64,000 nucleotides of DNA, taken from NCBI GenBank assembly GCA_030549495.1, contig JAUIRK010000855.1:1343501-1407500 (forward strand), in the 5' to 3' direction. Origin of the DNA: Nectonema munidae (taxonomy: Eukaryota; Nematomorpha; Nectonematoida; Nectonematidae). The notes below the pieces were generated by a model. It ran no database searches and was not told the origin of the DNA. It saw nothing but the letters and a program-made list of their open reading frames with translations. Below are positions 12,140-23,977 of this stretch, piece after piece. Each line of letters opens with the position of its first letter. Position 1 is the stretch's first letter. The position numbers were made by a program, and so were the translations under genes.

Positions 12140-12292
12140 AATGTAAAGAAAGCTTCGGTTCATAAAGTCTCGGGTTCGATTCGCCATATACCCTAAATAG
12201 AATTTCTTGTTGTTAATCTGACGCCATCCGGTTGACGTCAGGAAAGGCATCCGATCATGAAATGCACTACGGTCTAAAAAAAGCTCCACAAT
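12140..12292 (+). repeat. tRNA-derived SINE (type with CGGGTTCGATTC box)
   Basis: CGGGTTCGATTCGCC at 12170-12185 is a good RNA polymerase III B box. Downstream, GTCAGGAAAGGCATCCG resembles the conserved body motif of invertebrate tRNA-SINEs (GTCAGGAAGGGCATCCGGC). The head is decayed and the 5' limit approximate. Confidence 0.5.
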
Positions 12293-13245
12293 TTTTTAGA
12301 TAAAGATAACAAGGGATTTTTGTACAAAGTAACGATGACTATACCACGCGGAATAATATAACCAATATCACCAGTATTAAGAAGATAGGAAACTTCCTAT
12401 CTTCATTTTATAATGTATATCTTAACCTAACCTATTCTTTCATTGGGTAAGTCATGATGATGGAATTTTTTCTTCTAACACATGGTATGTTGATTTAACA
12501 TAAAAAAGTGGATACCCGGCAATGAGGAAGACTTTATTACAGAGCTTTTTGTACCTTGGAAGTATCTTAAAGCAATTTATTAGTATTAAATTGAAAATGA
12601 AATATATAAAACAAATAAGCACACATAAGTGAAGATGCATCGCTAAAACAAAAAGTAAAACAACACATTTGTTTCAAGAAAAATTAGAGTAGAGGTGGTT
12701 GCACTAGAATATTTAGAGTCGTTTTAACCAGAGACACAGATGATGCAAACAACGAGTGAGAATATACGAAACAAGAATGTCATCATTACCACTGACAGAC
12801 TCAGAAAAGACGCAAACATGCTCACATGTGTGTATACTTGTTTATGTGAAAATAAAATATGAAGCAATTATGCAATAAAAAATTTATGGAAATAATTTTA
12901 AAACAGCTTATATTAGTAATGTATCGTTGTAAATATTTTAGTTTAAAATGGTGAAACAAAAAACAGATACTACAGACAAAGAGACAAACAAACAAACAAA
13001 CATACTCCAGTCAAGTCAGAAAAGGCAGGCATACAAACAAAAGGCTTACAGGAAAGAAAAACTGATGATCAAGAGTGTGTTAAATATTGAATCAAATAAC
13101 ACCGACTCACTCAGATGTTAATATAAAAAATGTGACAAATAAATAGAATGTGGAGACGTAATTGCGTAGTAAAACTCATACACAGCAGTCATATGAATGG
13201 AGCAAATAATAAATGAGAGTGTGGGTGTGTGTGTAAGAGTGCTGA
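12293..13245 (-). other. 3' untranslated and downstream region of the 14-3-3 gene
   Basis: Follows the 14-3-3 stop codon on the minus strand. It contains short ACAA and TG microsatellite tracts near 12990 and 13220. Minus-strand AATAAA signals lie near 12575 and 12533 (seen as TTTATT on plus) and could end the transcript. No coding signal. Confidence 0.4.
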
Positions 13246-13440
<195 letters not shown>

Positions 13441-14766
13441 CTAAAAGTTAAAGACTCAATATATTCGGGCAATTGTCCTAGAAGCTTTCAGTCTACGTCA
13501 TTATTAACGGGAGCCATACCTCTTTAAATAAACGCTTTTCATACCCTTTTCGCCCATAAAATGTAAAAAAAATTGGAAATTTATTTTTTTTAAAAATAAG
13601 TTTTAATTAAAACATTTTAAAATTACATTAATCAATTTTTTTGCGAAAAAATCTCACTCGAATTTGAAATCCTGTATAAATTATTTTGTGCTAACTTTGA
13701 TTGAATATTAAAAATTAAATCTTTAAAGGGATTTTTCATCACAAGCGCAAAAGAGTAAATTAACCTAAATTTCTGTCAGCGCTAAAACATTAAAAGCACC
13801 CAACATTTGGAATATTCAAAACTGATACACAAAATTTGAATTTCCGGAAAATAACGAAATAAACATTATAAATAAAAAACTGGATTAAACTTGTGTTAAA
13901 ATTTTTTTTAAAAAAGAAACAAAACTGTTATAAAACATCAAAATTTAAATAAAAAAATTTTACTCATTAAAAAGTGTTTTTTTAACTGAATAAAATATAT
14001 ACAAATATTATTTGTAAAACTGATCTCAAAATGCACATCACGCATAATTTAACATATGTAGGTAGGGGTGGTGATTTTTCAAGTATAAGAATGTTATTAT
14101 GGAGAAAACAGAATTCAAAAAAATTCTTACTAATCAGAATCTGTGAGTGAGGTAAAACGTCAGAAATAAAAAAACACTCCAAAAACTTAGAATCTGGTCA
14201 GTTTAACAATTACTAATTATTATTAATATTAATTAATTAATCCTATTTGCCAAAGCACCTTGTAAGTGGTAATAGCAAAATTGAAATCTTGGCACACTTC
14301 GTCGTACAATTCCCAACAAAATGACAGACAGATAAAAGAATGAATTTTAAAAAACAATATTGAGAAAATTGTGGACTCATTGAAATGTTTATCCGCTCTC
14401 AATAGTGGGCGAATAGACGACCCAGTGCTCTAAAAGGATAAGAGAACTAAAAATGGTGTATATGTAGAGAGAATGCTTTAAAAATTCTGCATTTCTAAAA
14501 CACTTTGAAATACACGTGAAATGCCTGTCATTTGCAAGATTGTTTATAAGCAATTAAAAAGCTTAAATAAACACTAGACAGACGCGTGGCATGAAAAGGT
14601 TGAATAGACATTTGCAAAATACGTTATTTGCTGTGAAAATATAAGAAAACAAAAATGAAAACTTAGGCTTCGAGTACATCTTAAAGATAGAATGGTAGCA
14701 AAAGACGGCTCTGCCCCAAATGTCATGTCGTTCAAACCCTTTGGCTCCTTCTCCAAACATAGAGGT

Positions 14767-15600
14767 CTACAGGCAAATCAAAATCATCCATAAAGATACT
14801 TTAAAGGCCCTGGTATGACCCGAAACCAGAATCGCCACTTGTGATGGGGTTGCGTCCACAAAGGCGGCGAAGTTCTTAGCGGGTATCGTTTTTTCGACGT
14901 CCTTCCACGCTTCTTTCATAAGGAAAGTAGGGAACGGTTTGCCATATATGATAGAAAGCAATCTCGAGAACTTCCTGAGGTTACCCGAGATTGTTCCTAA
15001 GTAGTATTGGACAAAGCCTAACATTCTTTGTAATAGCTTGATAGGGGCTTTTTCCACAAATGCCATTGATGAGAAGTGCTGCTTTCAATTGGTCTTTCAT
15101 GTCTTTGCTCGTGGAAATGATTCTCTTTTCCAAGTCCACTTGTACTCCAAGATATTATATTTGATGAAGGTGGATGGTTCGAACTTCCTCACGTTAGCTG
15201 CTTTCATGAATAATTTAAAGCTTCTTGCGATGCTTTTTAAACGAGAAAATGAGCTATCAATTATGGAAACATCACCTAGATATACAAATGCTTTAGCCTT
15301 GTTATGAAGGCTTAGGAAAGCCGCCAGAATTTGTGTCCACCTTCTGCAAGACACCTCAAGCAATTGTGTCATGGGTCACCCTGATACAGCGATTATGGTG
15401 TTAACTGGACGGATGTATCCAGTGATCCCTTCACAATCCCAACTATCATGCCAGATGATATGGGATTGTGGATTAGAAACCATGGGGAGAATGTGTTGCT
15501 CGGATCACAAAAAATAAAGCACAACTCAGCATCTGGTAATGAGTATATAAATCCAGAAGGAGATTCTACTACGAGATTTGCATCTTTCTCCACTCTCGCT
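14767..15600 (-). mobile_element. Reverse-transcriptase/RNase H fossil (retrovirus-like)
   Basis: A broken fossil with a polymerase part followed, lower on the minus strand, by an RNase H-like part containing a DATP motif. The polymerase piece resembles the RT fossil at 28.3-29.3 kb in spacing and in the block after the polymerase core, so both appear to belong to one family of LTR/DIRS/pararetrovirus-like elements. It carries several breaks (roughly four or more) and no terminal repeats were found; it looks old. Confidence 0.5.
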
Positions 15601-16460
15601 TAATTGCACTCATCTTTATTTCAGTACCCAAACTGGGCCTGGATTGAAAGAAGAATAAGAACATCCCTCAGAAGACTGCTAGAAGGAAGTGTCATTAGCA
15701 GAACTCAGTAAACAGTCAAGGAAACTGGATGAAGAGTTACTAGGGTTTTACACTACACCTCCACAAGGTCGACAAAACATGATCATTGAATTGATAAAAG
15801 TAGATAATTACCCAACCAGAAGCCGTGACAACCACAAAAAGAAGTTATATTCCATGAGCCTTACCAACACATCTGGACCATCCATAAGCCACCAAGGGCT
15901 TCTCAAAAGATGAGAAGACGTAACCGAAAGTGAAGTGACCTTTCGTGCAAGAAGACGGGCATCAATATAATTTGAAGCTATCACTAGGGTTCAGCGATTG
16001 GAGCCAAGTTTATTGAACCCGTCTCCACGTGGGAAGTCAGCGATTAAACTGTAGGGCATGCGTCTCTTGTAATAACTATGAGTAATAAAGGCCAGGACTT
16101 GTTTCGAACGCAAGGCCTTCAGATATATAGTCCAGATATACTTAACCTGCCCTCAACTATTATTGACTAGTTTCATATGTATGCTTGTGTTTTAGATCCT
16201 CTATGATAAACGTAATTAAAAAATTCTTACATGAAAACACCATAACACAAACTAGCCATATGTAGAAGCCTGCAAAAAGCCAACAGCACCTTATGGTGGA
16301 TTTTTGTGGGTTGGTTGAAATTACACTGGTTTATCACTACTGCGAAAGTGTAACAAAATTCTACACTTTTCCCTGAGAGTACTTGCTTTTATGGAAATAC
16401 TCTCTCAGATAAAGATAGTATAATCTAGGGGCTAACAACAACAACAACAACAACCATAAG
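15601..16460. repeat. Unclassified repeat scrap ending in (CAA)n
   Basis: Less A+T-rich than the intron around it, with short broken frames. At 16436-16455 it ends in a CAA microsatellite of the kind that terminates some non-LTR retrotransposons. No domain recognised; possibly a LINE or SINE 3' end. Confidence 0.3.
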
Positions 16461-16949
16461 ACAATTAAATCGTATTATAGTTTGCTTTCCTTCCGATAAA
16501 AATTTGAGCCGAAATTTGGGATGAAAATCAATAGTGTATTGAAACATATGCTACCGTAAATTTGTTTGCAACGCGTCACTATTATTAAGATCCGTTACTG
16601 CGACGGTGCATAGCAGAATTACAATTATCATCATGTTACATCAATACATGCAAATAATTTACACGCATGTAAAGTCGCGAAAAATATATACATTATGAAT
16701 CTCAGATCTTTTACAAATGTTTTCAACAACAATAATTACATGAGAAGACTCAATGTTGATATTAAATTTTTCATATTTTAAAGTATAAAATAAAAGAGTA
16801 TGTCAAGATGAGCTATAATCTATGATATAGATATATAATCTTGGATGGTGCTTTAAATTTAGTTCAAGATGAAAACAGAGAAAATCACATGATTTATATC
16901 ACACCCCCCCCCTCCCCAATGTTAACCAAGCTTCTTTTGATACAGAAGA

Positions 16950-18085
16950 TTCAGCTGACGATGGAAATGATGATAAAGATAATGAAAAAGATAACACTTT
17001 TGTAAAAATATGCGCGAAGCTGGCGCAGTTGTTCTTTACGATCGTAGTGATCAAGTTATGAGAATATAAATGAAAATCAAATTTCACATAACTCAGGAGA
17101 ATGCAGAAGTTTTAAATTTAAATGAGGTTTGAAATATCTTCTCGAACAAGTCAAAATATTGCGCCAACTTTTTCTTCAGCATCAAAGGCCTTCAAACCTT
17201 TTTTAAGTCTTTGTGCTGATTATAAAGAAGCGAACTTCATCATTGAAGAGGATGAACTAAAGGTATCTTTGGATATTACTTCTAAGTGGTTATGTTTAAT
17301 GAAAGAGAATTTTGATATTGACGAAACAATGTTTCCTTGTTTTTGGGGTTACGAGAGAGGAATAAAACAGGCAGTGAAAAACAAGCCTATGTTTGGGACG
17401 TAAATTTTTTTTGTTTAAATTTAGATTCCGATTTTCTATAAAAAAAAATTGAAATAAATCAAGGAAAAAATGGGCTATAAATTTTTTAATCATAAAAGGT
17501 ATCATTTGAGCTTGCTAAATGAAAAATGCTACTTGTTCATTGATACTTATTTTTCATCATTAAAGTTATTAGAACTATTTATATTTAAAAGTAAATAATG
17601 CTTCAAATATAGGCATTGTTTCTTGGAAGAATAACGGGATTGTTATTTCCAACACCAAAAATATTTACCTTTTGAAGAAAAATTAAATTCTTATTCCTAA
17701 TCCCATTTATCTCTATAATAAAAAAAATGGTATTTACTGTCTCAAGGAAATGCTTATCACTTTGTAGACCAACATAAGGTATAAAAAATGGCACTTTCCT
17801 CTGATAATTTTTCCATCTCTCTACAACGCTTCAGTTTTATACAATATCAACTCAGAAAATAAAAAAAGTTTCGTTGATTATACAAGAGATTTCTATGAAT
17901 TTTGGAAGAAAAGCGGTTGCTTCCAGAATTTCAAATGAAGCTCGTTATTATGATGAAAATCATATCATGGATAAGAAATCTAAAAGAACAAGATACGGAG
18001 TATGCCAATCTCAAACTTATAATTCTTATTGTTCAAAATATGATATAGCCTTACACATATCTTGTTTACATGAATTTCATTAGAA
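16950..18085 (+). mobile_element. piggyBac element 3 remnant
   Basis: Frame 17122-17403 contains FDIDETMFPCFWGYERG, the first catalytic Asp block. Around 17500-17580, YLFIDTYFSSLKLLE is the second-Asp block. Near 17770-17860, RYKKWHFPLIIFPSL matches the KKWYWPLF block. Frame 17874-18083 is the cysteine-rich C-terminus (YGVCQSQTYNSYCSKYDIAL, then HISC). Order is complete but frames are broken. No terminal repeats were assigned. Confidence 0.75.
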
Positions 18086-18343
18086 ATGAAAGTAAGTCTG
18101 GTGCCATTTAGCTCGCATAGTCGTATAAACCATTTTTGTTAAATAAATTTTTTGTTTTACATTTTTATGATGAAATAGAGCATATTTATTAAAAATAATG
18201 TTTTATAAATAAATTGTAACATGGAATAGTTTTGTGCCATTTTTTGATAAATACGAATTTGCGTTAGCTTGTGTTTTACAAATGAATTTAACTTTGATTG
18301 GCAAGGCAGGTATCAAAAAGTTGAAAACATGGACCTTATTTAA

Positions 18344-19218
18344 CCCTCATCAGACAAACATGGGTCTATCAGACCCGAGAAACTTTAAAAATGAAGATTT
18401 TTTTCTCATAAATTGTATATATAGTTTTGAAACTTTTAAAATGCCTCATTCTACTTGTATTTAAATCATTCAAAACATATTTTTGTCAAAGTTATTTTTT
18501 TTCGAAAACGACCTAAAAACTTTTAGCATTTCGTTGCAGGCAAACATGGTATCTTCAGTCTAATAGACCCAATAAGCAGTAAGAACTCACAAAAACATAT
18601 TATTTGTGTGAAATGTAATAAAAATAAATAAATTTTTACAATTAAATAATAATAAGTGTTTGTCCATTAACTATTGAACTTTGAAAAAGCTTCAAACAAA
18701 TAAAGAAAACCCTTTTTTGCGGCGCGTCTTTTCATTCAAAAACACATTCAAAAAACTAGTTTTATTTGTAGTTAAAGTAGTTTATTTGTAGTTTTATTAA
18801 ATTGTTTTTTTCTTTTTTATATATATTTATCATGAACATAATATTTTAGTATGTAATGTACTAACTCTTGCTTTAGGCTTTACTAACTTTTGAACTCAAT
18901 TGATAAATTGCAATTTTTGTTGAATTTCACTGATTATTTGATATAGTTTCTGCTGCTACCTATGATGTTGTTTTTTGAACGTGTTTTTAGGTGAAAAGAC
19001 GCTCCCTTTTTTGTAGTAAATTGCTGAACTTTAATATTTCTGGCAATATCAAAAATATTTATAGTTACATATATACACAAGAAAACATTAATTTAGAGGT
19101 TATAGATACGCTAAATGTACAAAATATAAAAATTATCATAGAGTATTTGTGAAAACAAAAAGGCCGGGCCCATTGGACGCATATTTATCTAAAAGAAAAT
19201 ATGTTCGGCGCAAGAGGG
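18344..19218. mobile_element. TTAA-flanked piggyBac-like nonautonomous element
   Basis: Ends CCCTC (18344) and GAGGG (19218), each bounded by TTAA (18340-18343 and 19219-19222). A GGGTC-TATCA-GACCC palindrome begins 18 nt inside the left end. No transposase; about 875 bp, of which 284 bp is a later insertion. Confidence 0.65.
18720..19003. mobile_element. MITE with long inverted repeats and 10-bp target duplication (MULE-like)
   Basis: Arms share GCGTCTTTTC, then CAAAAACAC or CTAAAAACAC and TTCAAAAAAC, in inverted orientation over roughly 35 bp. The direct flanks CCCTTTTTTG (18710-18719 and 19004-19013) are identical. A 9-11 bp duplication suggests Mutator-like mobilisation. It is noncoding and nested in the TTAA element. 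Confidence 0.6.
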
Positions 19219-19326
19219 TTAAGAACGATTTGTAGTACAATGGAAAATTTTTTACAAAGATTCATCAAAAAATTACAAATTGTATTTAGTTATGCCAATT
19301 TTTAAATTATAATCATCACTGCTCAT

Positions 19327-20120
19327 TAGAGATGTATCGGATGTGAATTTTTTTACATCGCGGATATTAGATTTGACATCCTAGCGGATGCGGATATCCA
19401 AAATAAATTTTTATGCGGATGTAGATATAAAATAATTTTAGAAAATTGTGTTTTATATTTTACAGTATCTTACTATTTTAATCGACCAATGTAAAAAACC
19501 CTAAATCAGAATAATTAGAAAATTTATTTAAAATAATCATAATTAATTACCGGCAATTTTTTTTATAAAGAAATAACAGTTTTTCTATTTTTTTTCCCTA
19601 GTAATCTTTCTTTTGTCAGTATAAATATTTCCGGCGCTACTCGCTTTGAACAATGCTAGGAGGACAGGTAAGGTATGACATGCAATTTTTGATAGAAATG
19701 GACATTCTTCTTTAGTTTTCCACCAATCTGAGTTTTGAGTAGCCGCGCCATTAATTCTTTTTTCTTTTTGATACTTCGTTATTTCTTCATTAAAATCTCC
19801 ATCATCTTTCTCGTTTTCTTCTTCACTACTAGAGTTTAGAACAGAGTCCATATGTTCATATAATTTTTCATTTTTTTGCAGCTTTTTACTTCTATGCTAC
19901 TATTACCAATCTTATCATGATCATATAAATTCAGAAGTAAAGTTTTTATTATATTTGTTGTTTCAAAATTTACTTTTGAATCTAAGATAGAGAAAAGTAG
20001 CTCTAATGTAAAAATTAGAAAAGTAGCTATAATGTAAGGATTTTAAATTGTCGATGATAACATGAAAAAAATCCAAGGATGAGGATATAAATTTTTTTGC
20101 GAATATCCGATACATCTCTA
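19327..20120 (-). mobile_element. hAT element, internally deleted
   Basis: Terminal repeats TAGAGATGTATCGGAT and its inverse ATCCGATACATCTCTA. The 8-bp target copies are ctgctcat (19319-19326) and ctgctcac (20121-20128). A minus frame at 19851-19585 is the C-terminal hAT dimerisation domain (WWKTKEECPFLSKIA, then SSAGNIYTDKR). The N-terminal and catalytic parts are missing. Confidence 0.85.
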
Positions 20121-20770
20121 CTGCTCACTATTTCTATAATACAATTTATTTCAAAAATAGCGCGTAAAATTTATAATTTTTTGAAGAAACTAGAAAATGA
20201 ACTAACGTTCATTGAAAATAATAATAATGATGTTGTATTCTGAACTTTTTATTAAAAAATGAAGAGTTAAATAGTTAAAATGAAATTTTGGATTTTAATC
20301 AGTGTTGCATTTTTCCAACTCTTAAAAAACAGTTTTACATTTTCATAACACATTTAAGGTTTTGCTGACAAAGAAAGTCTGTTTTATAGCAAATTTCATT
20401 GGAAAGCATTATAATTTTTTTTCTTTAACTGGTATTATGACATCATGTTGTAAAAATGCATAGCTGATAAGTTTGGGTTAACAAACTTGTTTACCTCTTT
20501 GCCTATTTGGAGACCATGTTTTACGTGAATCTATACAGACGACCATCTTGATTAATGAGTCTGAAAGCAGAGCTATCATAATCGATGCTGAAAATAAGCG
20601 AATGCCAGAAAGGGCACCTTTAAAATTGTGATTTTGTACAGTACAAAGATATACGTATACTTCGACGTTTGTTTAGTCTAGTGTGATAAAATGTATATTT
20701 TAGCTTGTAGTTCGGTATATTTCGGAAAAAAGAGCAACAGTATGGGGAAATACTTCATAAAATTGGGAAG

Positions 20771-20915
20771 GAGTAAGGTCGGTTAGATACAGCGTTTCAA
20801 TAACTCAAGGTCTTGTGTTCTATCCCATACCAAGCCCTTTCCTCTCAGTTGGATAGAAGCAGCGCAAAGTATGCCTTTTTGATGAAAACACATCAGGGTG
20901 GCTTTACCTTCTTTT
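20771..20915 (+). repeat. tRNA-derived SINE, family B
   Basis: Begins GAGTAAGGTCGGTTAGATAC (A-box region), continues through a decayed B box (GTTCTATCCCA) and ends in the family's TTTTTGATGAAAACAC and GGCTTTACCT. Best compared with the better preserved copy at 57472. Confidence 0.75.
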
Positions 20916-22058
20916 TTAAACTTTGGTGAAAGTAAATTGAAATTGCTAATTCCTATATAGCAAAATAGGATTGGATAAATTCTTTTGTCGATAAAAATAC
21001 AAAGTATATTATTAATGACTCTTAGGCATGTGTTATAATATACATAAACTACATTTTTTGAATCGATTTTATAGCAAATCAGGTGATGAAAAATTAATGA
21101 AATACGAAATTAAAAAACGTTTTTCATCCTAAAATGACGTGTGAACCAAAAACGCGGTGAAAATACATGTAGATATAGAGGAGAAATATATATATATACG
21201 CCATCAGTATATTGTATAGTATTAAAACCTCAATTAGTGAACAACGCTAAACAATCAATACTTTTTTCAAAATAAATGCAGACTTTCCATCGTGAAACAC
21301 TTTTATTGAGTGCATTAGGACGCGCAAATAGAGGTTATAATGCACATAAAATGAAAAAATGTTATATAAAAATATATTAGATATCTTTTTGGTGCTGTCC
21401 TGGATTGGATCATTGACTTTGCAACTAATTAATGATATATATTAAGACCAATTAGTCTAAATTTAGAATCACCCGCCTTCAAGCTTAAACTAAAAATATT
21501 CAACCAAAACGAAGTTAAAGGTGATGGAAAAATAAAACATGAAATTATAAAATCCCTTTCTAAACTTTATTGGTAAAAAACAAACAGAACATAATAAACT
21601 AATGAAACACATTTATTTAAACAATATAATAGACCTAGTATTGATCAATATTCGAATACTTTATTGTAACCACGGTCTATACACTTATTAAGTTGAATCT
21701 TAATATCAAATTAGAAACTAAAATACCTAAATTCTTTTTTTTTTTTTATTTCGGTGGTAAATTATTTAAATATGATCACTAAAGAGAAATTCTGGGGGTA
21801 TCATTGATCTATAAAACATTCAAGATAGAAAAGATATCCACTACTAAAATTCAGAAAGGAATGAAAGACGGCATAATGCCAAAGGTTAAAATATGGGGTA
21901 ACGCCTACACACAAAAAAAAACTTGAGAAAATATAGACACGATACAAAAATTTTAAAAAATAAAAATAAGATTTGGCAAAATGCCAAAAATGAGGAATGG
22001 GATTAAGCTAAGAAAATGTTGCATGAACTAACTTAAAAGTATCAAATCTAAATGTTAC

Positions 22059-22222
22059 CTGTTTTGCTAGGTGACAAGCACGGTCAGGAGAATTTAAAAT
22101 TTCATAATAAAAAACACTGAAATTTAAAGCAAGACCAAGACGAATAGGATGTGTAGGCTGCATCTTATCTTTGCTGATATCAAAAGCATCCTTATACGCC
22201 ATTTGTGAATTGTCAACAATTT
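22059..22222 (-). CDS. 14-3-3 protein, exon 3
   Basis: Acceptor TTTATAG, donor CAG|GTAACA. Encodes the helix 6-8 segment with [20 protein letters not shown] and [14 protein letters not shown], which line the phosphopeptide groove (conserved Leu, Asn). Enters in phase 1 and leaves in phase 0, matching exon 4. The next intron is about 8.6 kb. Confidence 0.96.
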
Positions 22223-22273
22223 CTATAAATTAAAATCCATGTAAAAGTTTAATGGCCAAAAATGTCAATTTAC

Positions 22274-22397
22274 CATTTCTTTGGTCACCAGAAGCAACTT
22301 CAGCTAAGTACCTATAGTAATCTCCTTTCATCTTAAGATAAAAGACTTTACTTTCAGCGGTAGACGCTTTGGGTATAAGGAATTTCTCTAATAACGC
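22274..22397 (-). CDS. 14-3-3 protein, exon 2
   Basis: Acceptor AATTATAG, donor G|GTAAAT. Encodes [20 protein letters not shown] and [16 protein letters not shown]. The K-GDYYRYL run carries the Arg-Tyr of the phosphate-binding pocket (Lys, Arg, Arg, Tyr). 124 nt, leaving one base to complete the Glu codon with exon 3. Confidence 0.96.
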
Positions 22398-22449
22398 CTA
22401 TAATTGACACATTAATATTTAAAAATTAAAAATATTAAAAAAAACTTAC

Positions 22450-22761
22450 TAAAACTTCATAACAAATATCTCTAAGTTCTTTGTCAATTTTATCTCTGTA
22501 CTCTCGCGCCATATTTTGTTTACTTTCATTATGTTCCGTTTTTTGCTCTATACTAGAAATAACTCTCCATGAGGATCTTCGGGCACCAACGACATTTTTG
22601 TAGGCAACTGATAAAAGGTTTCTTTCTTCATTACTGAGTTCAACACCAGTTTCTGTTACTTTTTTCATAACAGAGGCCATATCATCATACCTTTCCGCTT
22701 GTTCTGCAAGTCTTGCTTTCTGAACCAAATCCTCTTTAGAAAGATTTTCATTAGTTGCCAT
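22450..22761 (-). CDS. 14-3-3 protein, exon 1 (start codon)
   Basis: Starts at ATG 22761-22759 ([20 protein letters not shown]) and ends at donor TTA|GTAAGT. It contains the dimer-interface helices and signature 1 [20 protein letters not shown], whose Lys and Arg contact phosphoserine. A GTG just upstream is in frame but not needed. The four exons give 264 residues. 14-3-3 dimers bind phosphoserine/threonine motifs in many signalling clients in the cytosol. Isoform (zeta-like or epsilon-like) is not certain; I lean to the zeta group from the N-terminus. The promoter and any 5' noncoding exon lie above 22767 and were not located. Confidence 0.96.
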
Positions 22762-22767
22762 TTTCAC

Positions 22768-23260
22768 TATGCTACTAATTGGAAATGATTAGAAAAATAT
22801 CGATCACGGAAATGGCGTAGTTAGAGCTTAGAATAACCGGTTAACCAAAAATAAGATTATTACGCAAAAATAAAATACATTAAAAATAAGAGATATTAAA
22901 TTTTTTTCTATAATATAAAAAATTAATAAGCCAAAAATTAGGCCCAGTTCTTTTATTAAAGTTATTTTTTTTTTATTCAAAAAATTTTTTAGTAAGAAGT
23001 TAAAATTTTCTAGACTCAAATAGAAAATATATTTAAATTATTATTATTCTAATATTTGCTAAAAATATTATATATTTTATTTAGATCTCTAATATTATGT
23101 ATATTTGATTCAAATAAAACTTTGCTTATCTTATCTAATTTTATGTTTAAAGAATAAATTTTCCTTCCTTCTCTATTCATTTAGATTTTTGAAATAAATA
23201 TTAATTCTTAAGATAAAAAACATAATTTTAATAGATTAGAATATTATAATGTGAGTTTTT
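22768..23260. other. 5' flank of the 14-3-3 gene
   Basis: Very A+T-rich. A promoter for the minus-strand 14-3-3 gene is expected here, but I see no element that I could call with confidence. Confidence 0.3.
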
Positions 23261-23266
23261 AATATT

Positions 23267-23900
23267 AAGAATGAGTTTTAGCTTAAGAATTTTTTAAAAG
23301 CCTTCTTCTTTCACTTATAAATAAATCTTCTCGTTTTTGTTCAATATTACTTCATCTTCTTCTTCTTCTTAACCTAATATAGAAAGATAAAATAAACATT
23401 CATATATTTTTTATGGAGTTGTAAGTTTATAGTTTTAAAACATTGATTATTATTAGTAATTTTAAGAATGAGTTTTACCTTAAGAACTTAAAACAGGCTT
23501 TTTTCCACTTACAAATAAATTCTTTTGTTTTCGTTCAATATTTCTTCTTCTTCTTAATCTAGTATAACAGAGCCTCAATGTTTGTTAGGGTGTACCTCTC
23601 AGCTTGAGTGTTGAAGGTCAGGGGTTCGATCCCCAAGGCTCCCAACTCTAAAAACAAATTCACAAAAACTGTGATTAACCATCTTAAGCATAATGCGAGC
23701 ATATAGCCTTACGGCCGAAAGTGCTTTGATATCTCCAACCAACCAATCTAGTATAACAAGATAAAATAAACATTCATAAATTTTTATTGACTAGTAATTA
23801 GTTTATAAATTTTTACTTTTAGAATGTGTTTGCTTAAGCATTTAAAAACTCTTTTACACTTAAAAAATAAAACTATTTATTTTCGTACTAAGGCATAAAA
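23267..23900. repeat. Tandem repeat, about 197-bp unit, three units
   Basis: Units start with AAGAATGAGTTTT at 23267 and 23464, and a weaker one near 23817. Each continues through a CACTTAYAAATAAA stretch, a (TTC)n tract and AGATAAAATAAACATTCAT. The second unit is split by a SINE at 23571-23746. Confidence 0.6.
23571..23746 (+). repeat. tRNA-derived SINE, family A, with target duplication
   Basis: Head AGCCTC...TTAGGGTGTACCTCTC with B box GGGGTTCGATCCCCAAGGCT. The body ends in GCTTTGATATCTCC and (CCAA)n. Direct flanks tctagtataacag and tctagtataacaag mark the insertion. Not a working tRNA gene: no cloverleaf closure beyond the head. Confidence 0.8.
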
Positions 23901-23977
23901 TACTTGTTTGTTATTTAGATCTTTTACTCTAAAAATTCTAAGTTAAATATTTTGTGCATAAAACAGGTGCGTCTTTT

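Larger units (their letters stand above)
13441..22058 (-). other. 14-3-3 intron 3, transposon-filled
   Basis: An 8.6-kb intron against 51 and 61 bp for the other two. Its length is explained by inserted elements listed separately: RT fossil, LINE/SINE scraps ending in a CAA repeat near 16440, piggyBac remnant, TTAA element with nested MITE, hAT at 19327-20120 and a SINE near 20.8 kb. Stretches 13450-14760 and 20930-22050 are A+T-rich with nothing recognised. Confidence 0.8.

Noticed and set aside
23571-23640. tRNA gene
   Set aside because: Has pol III boxes, but the acceptor stem does not close, and it recurs with the same non-tRNA tail and target duplications, so it is a SINE.
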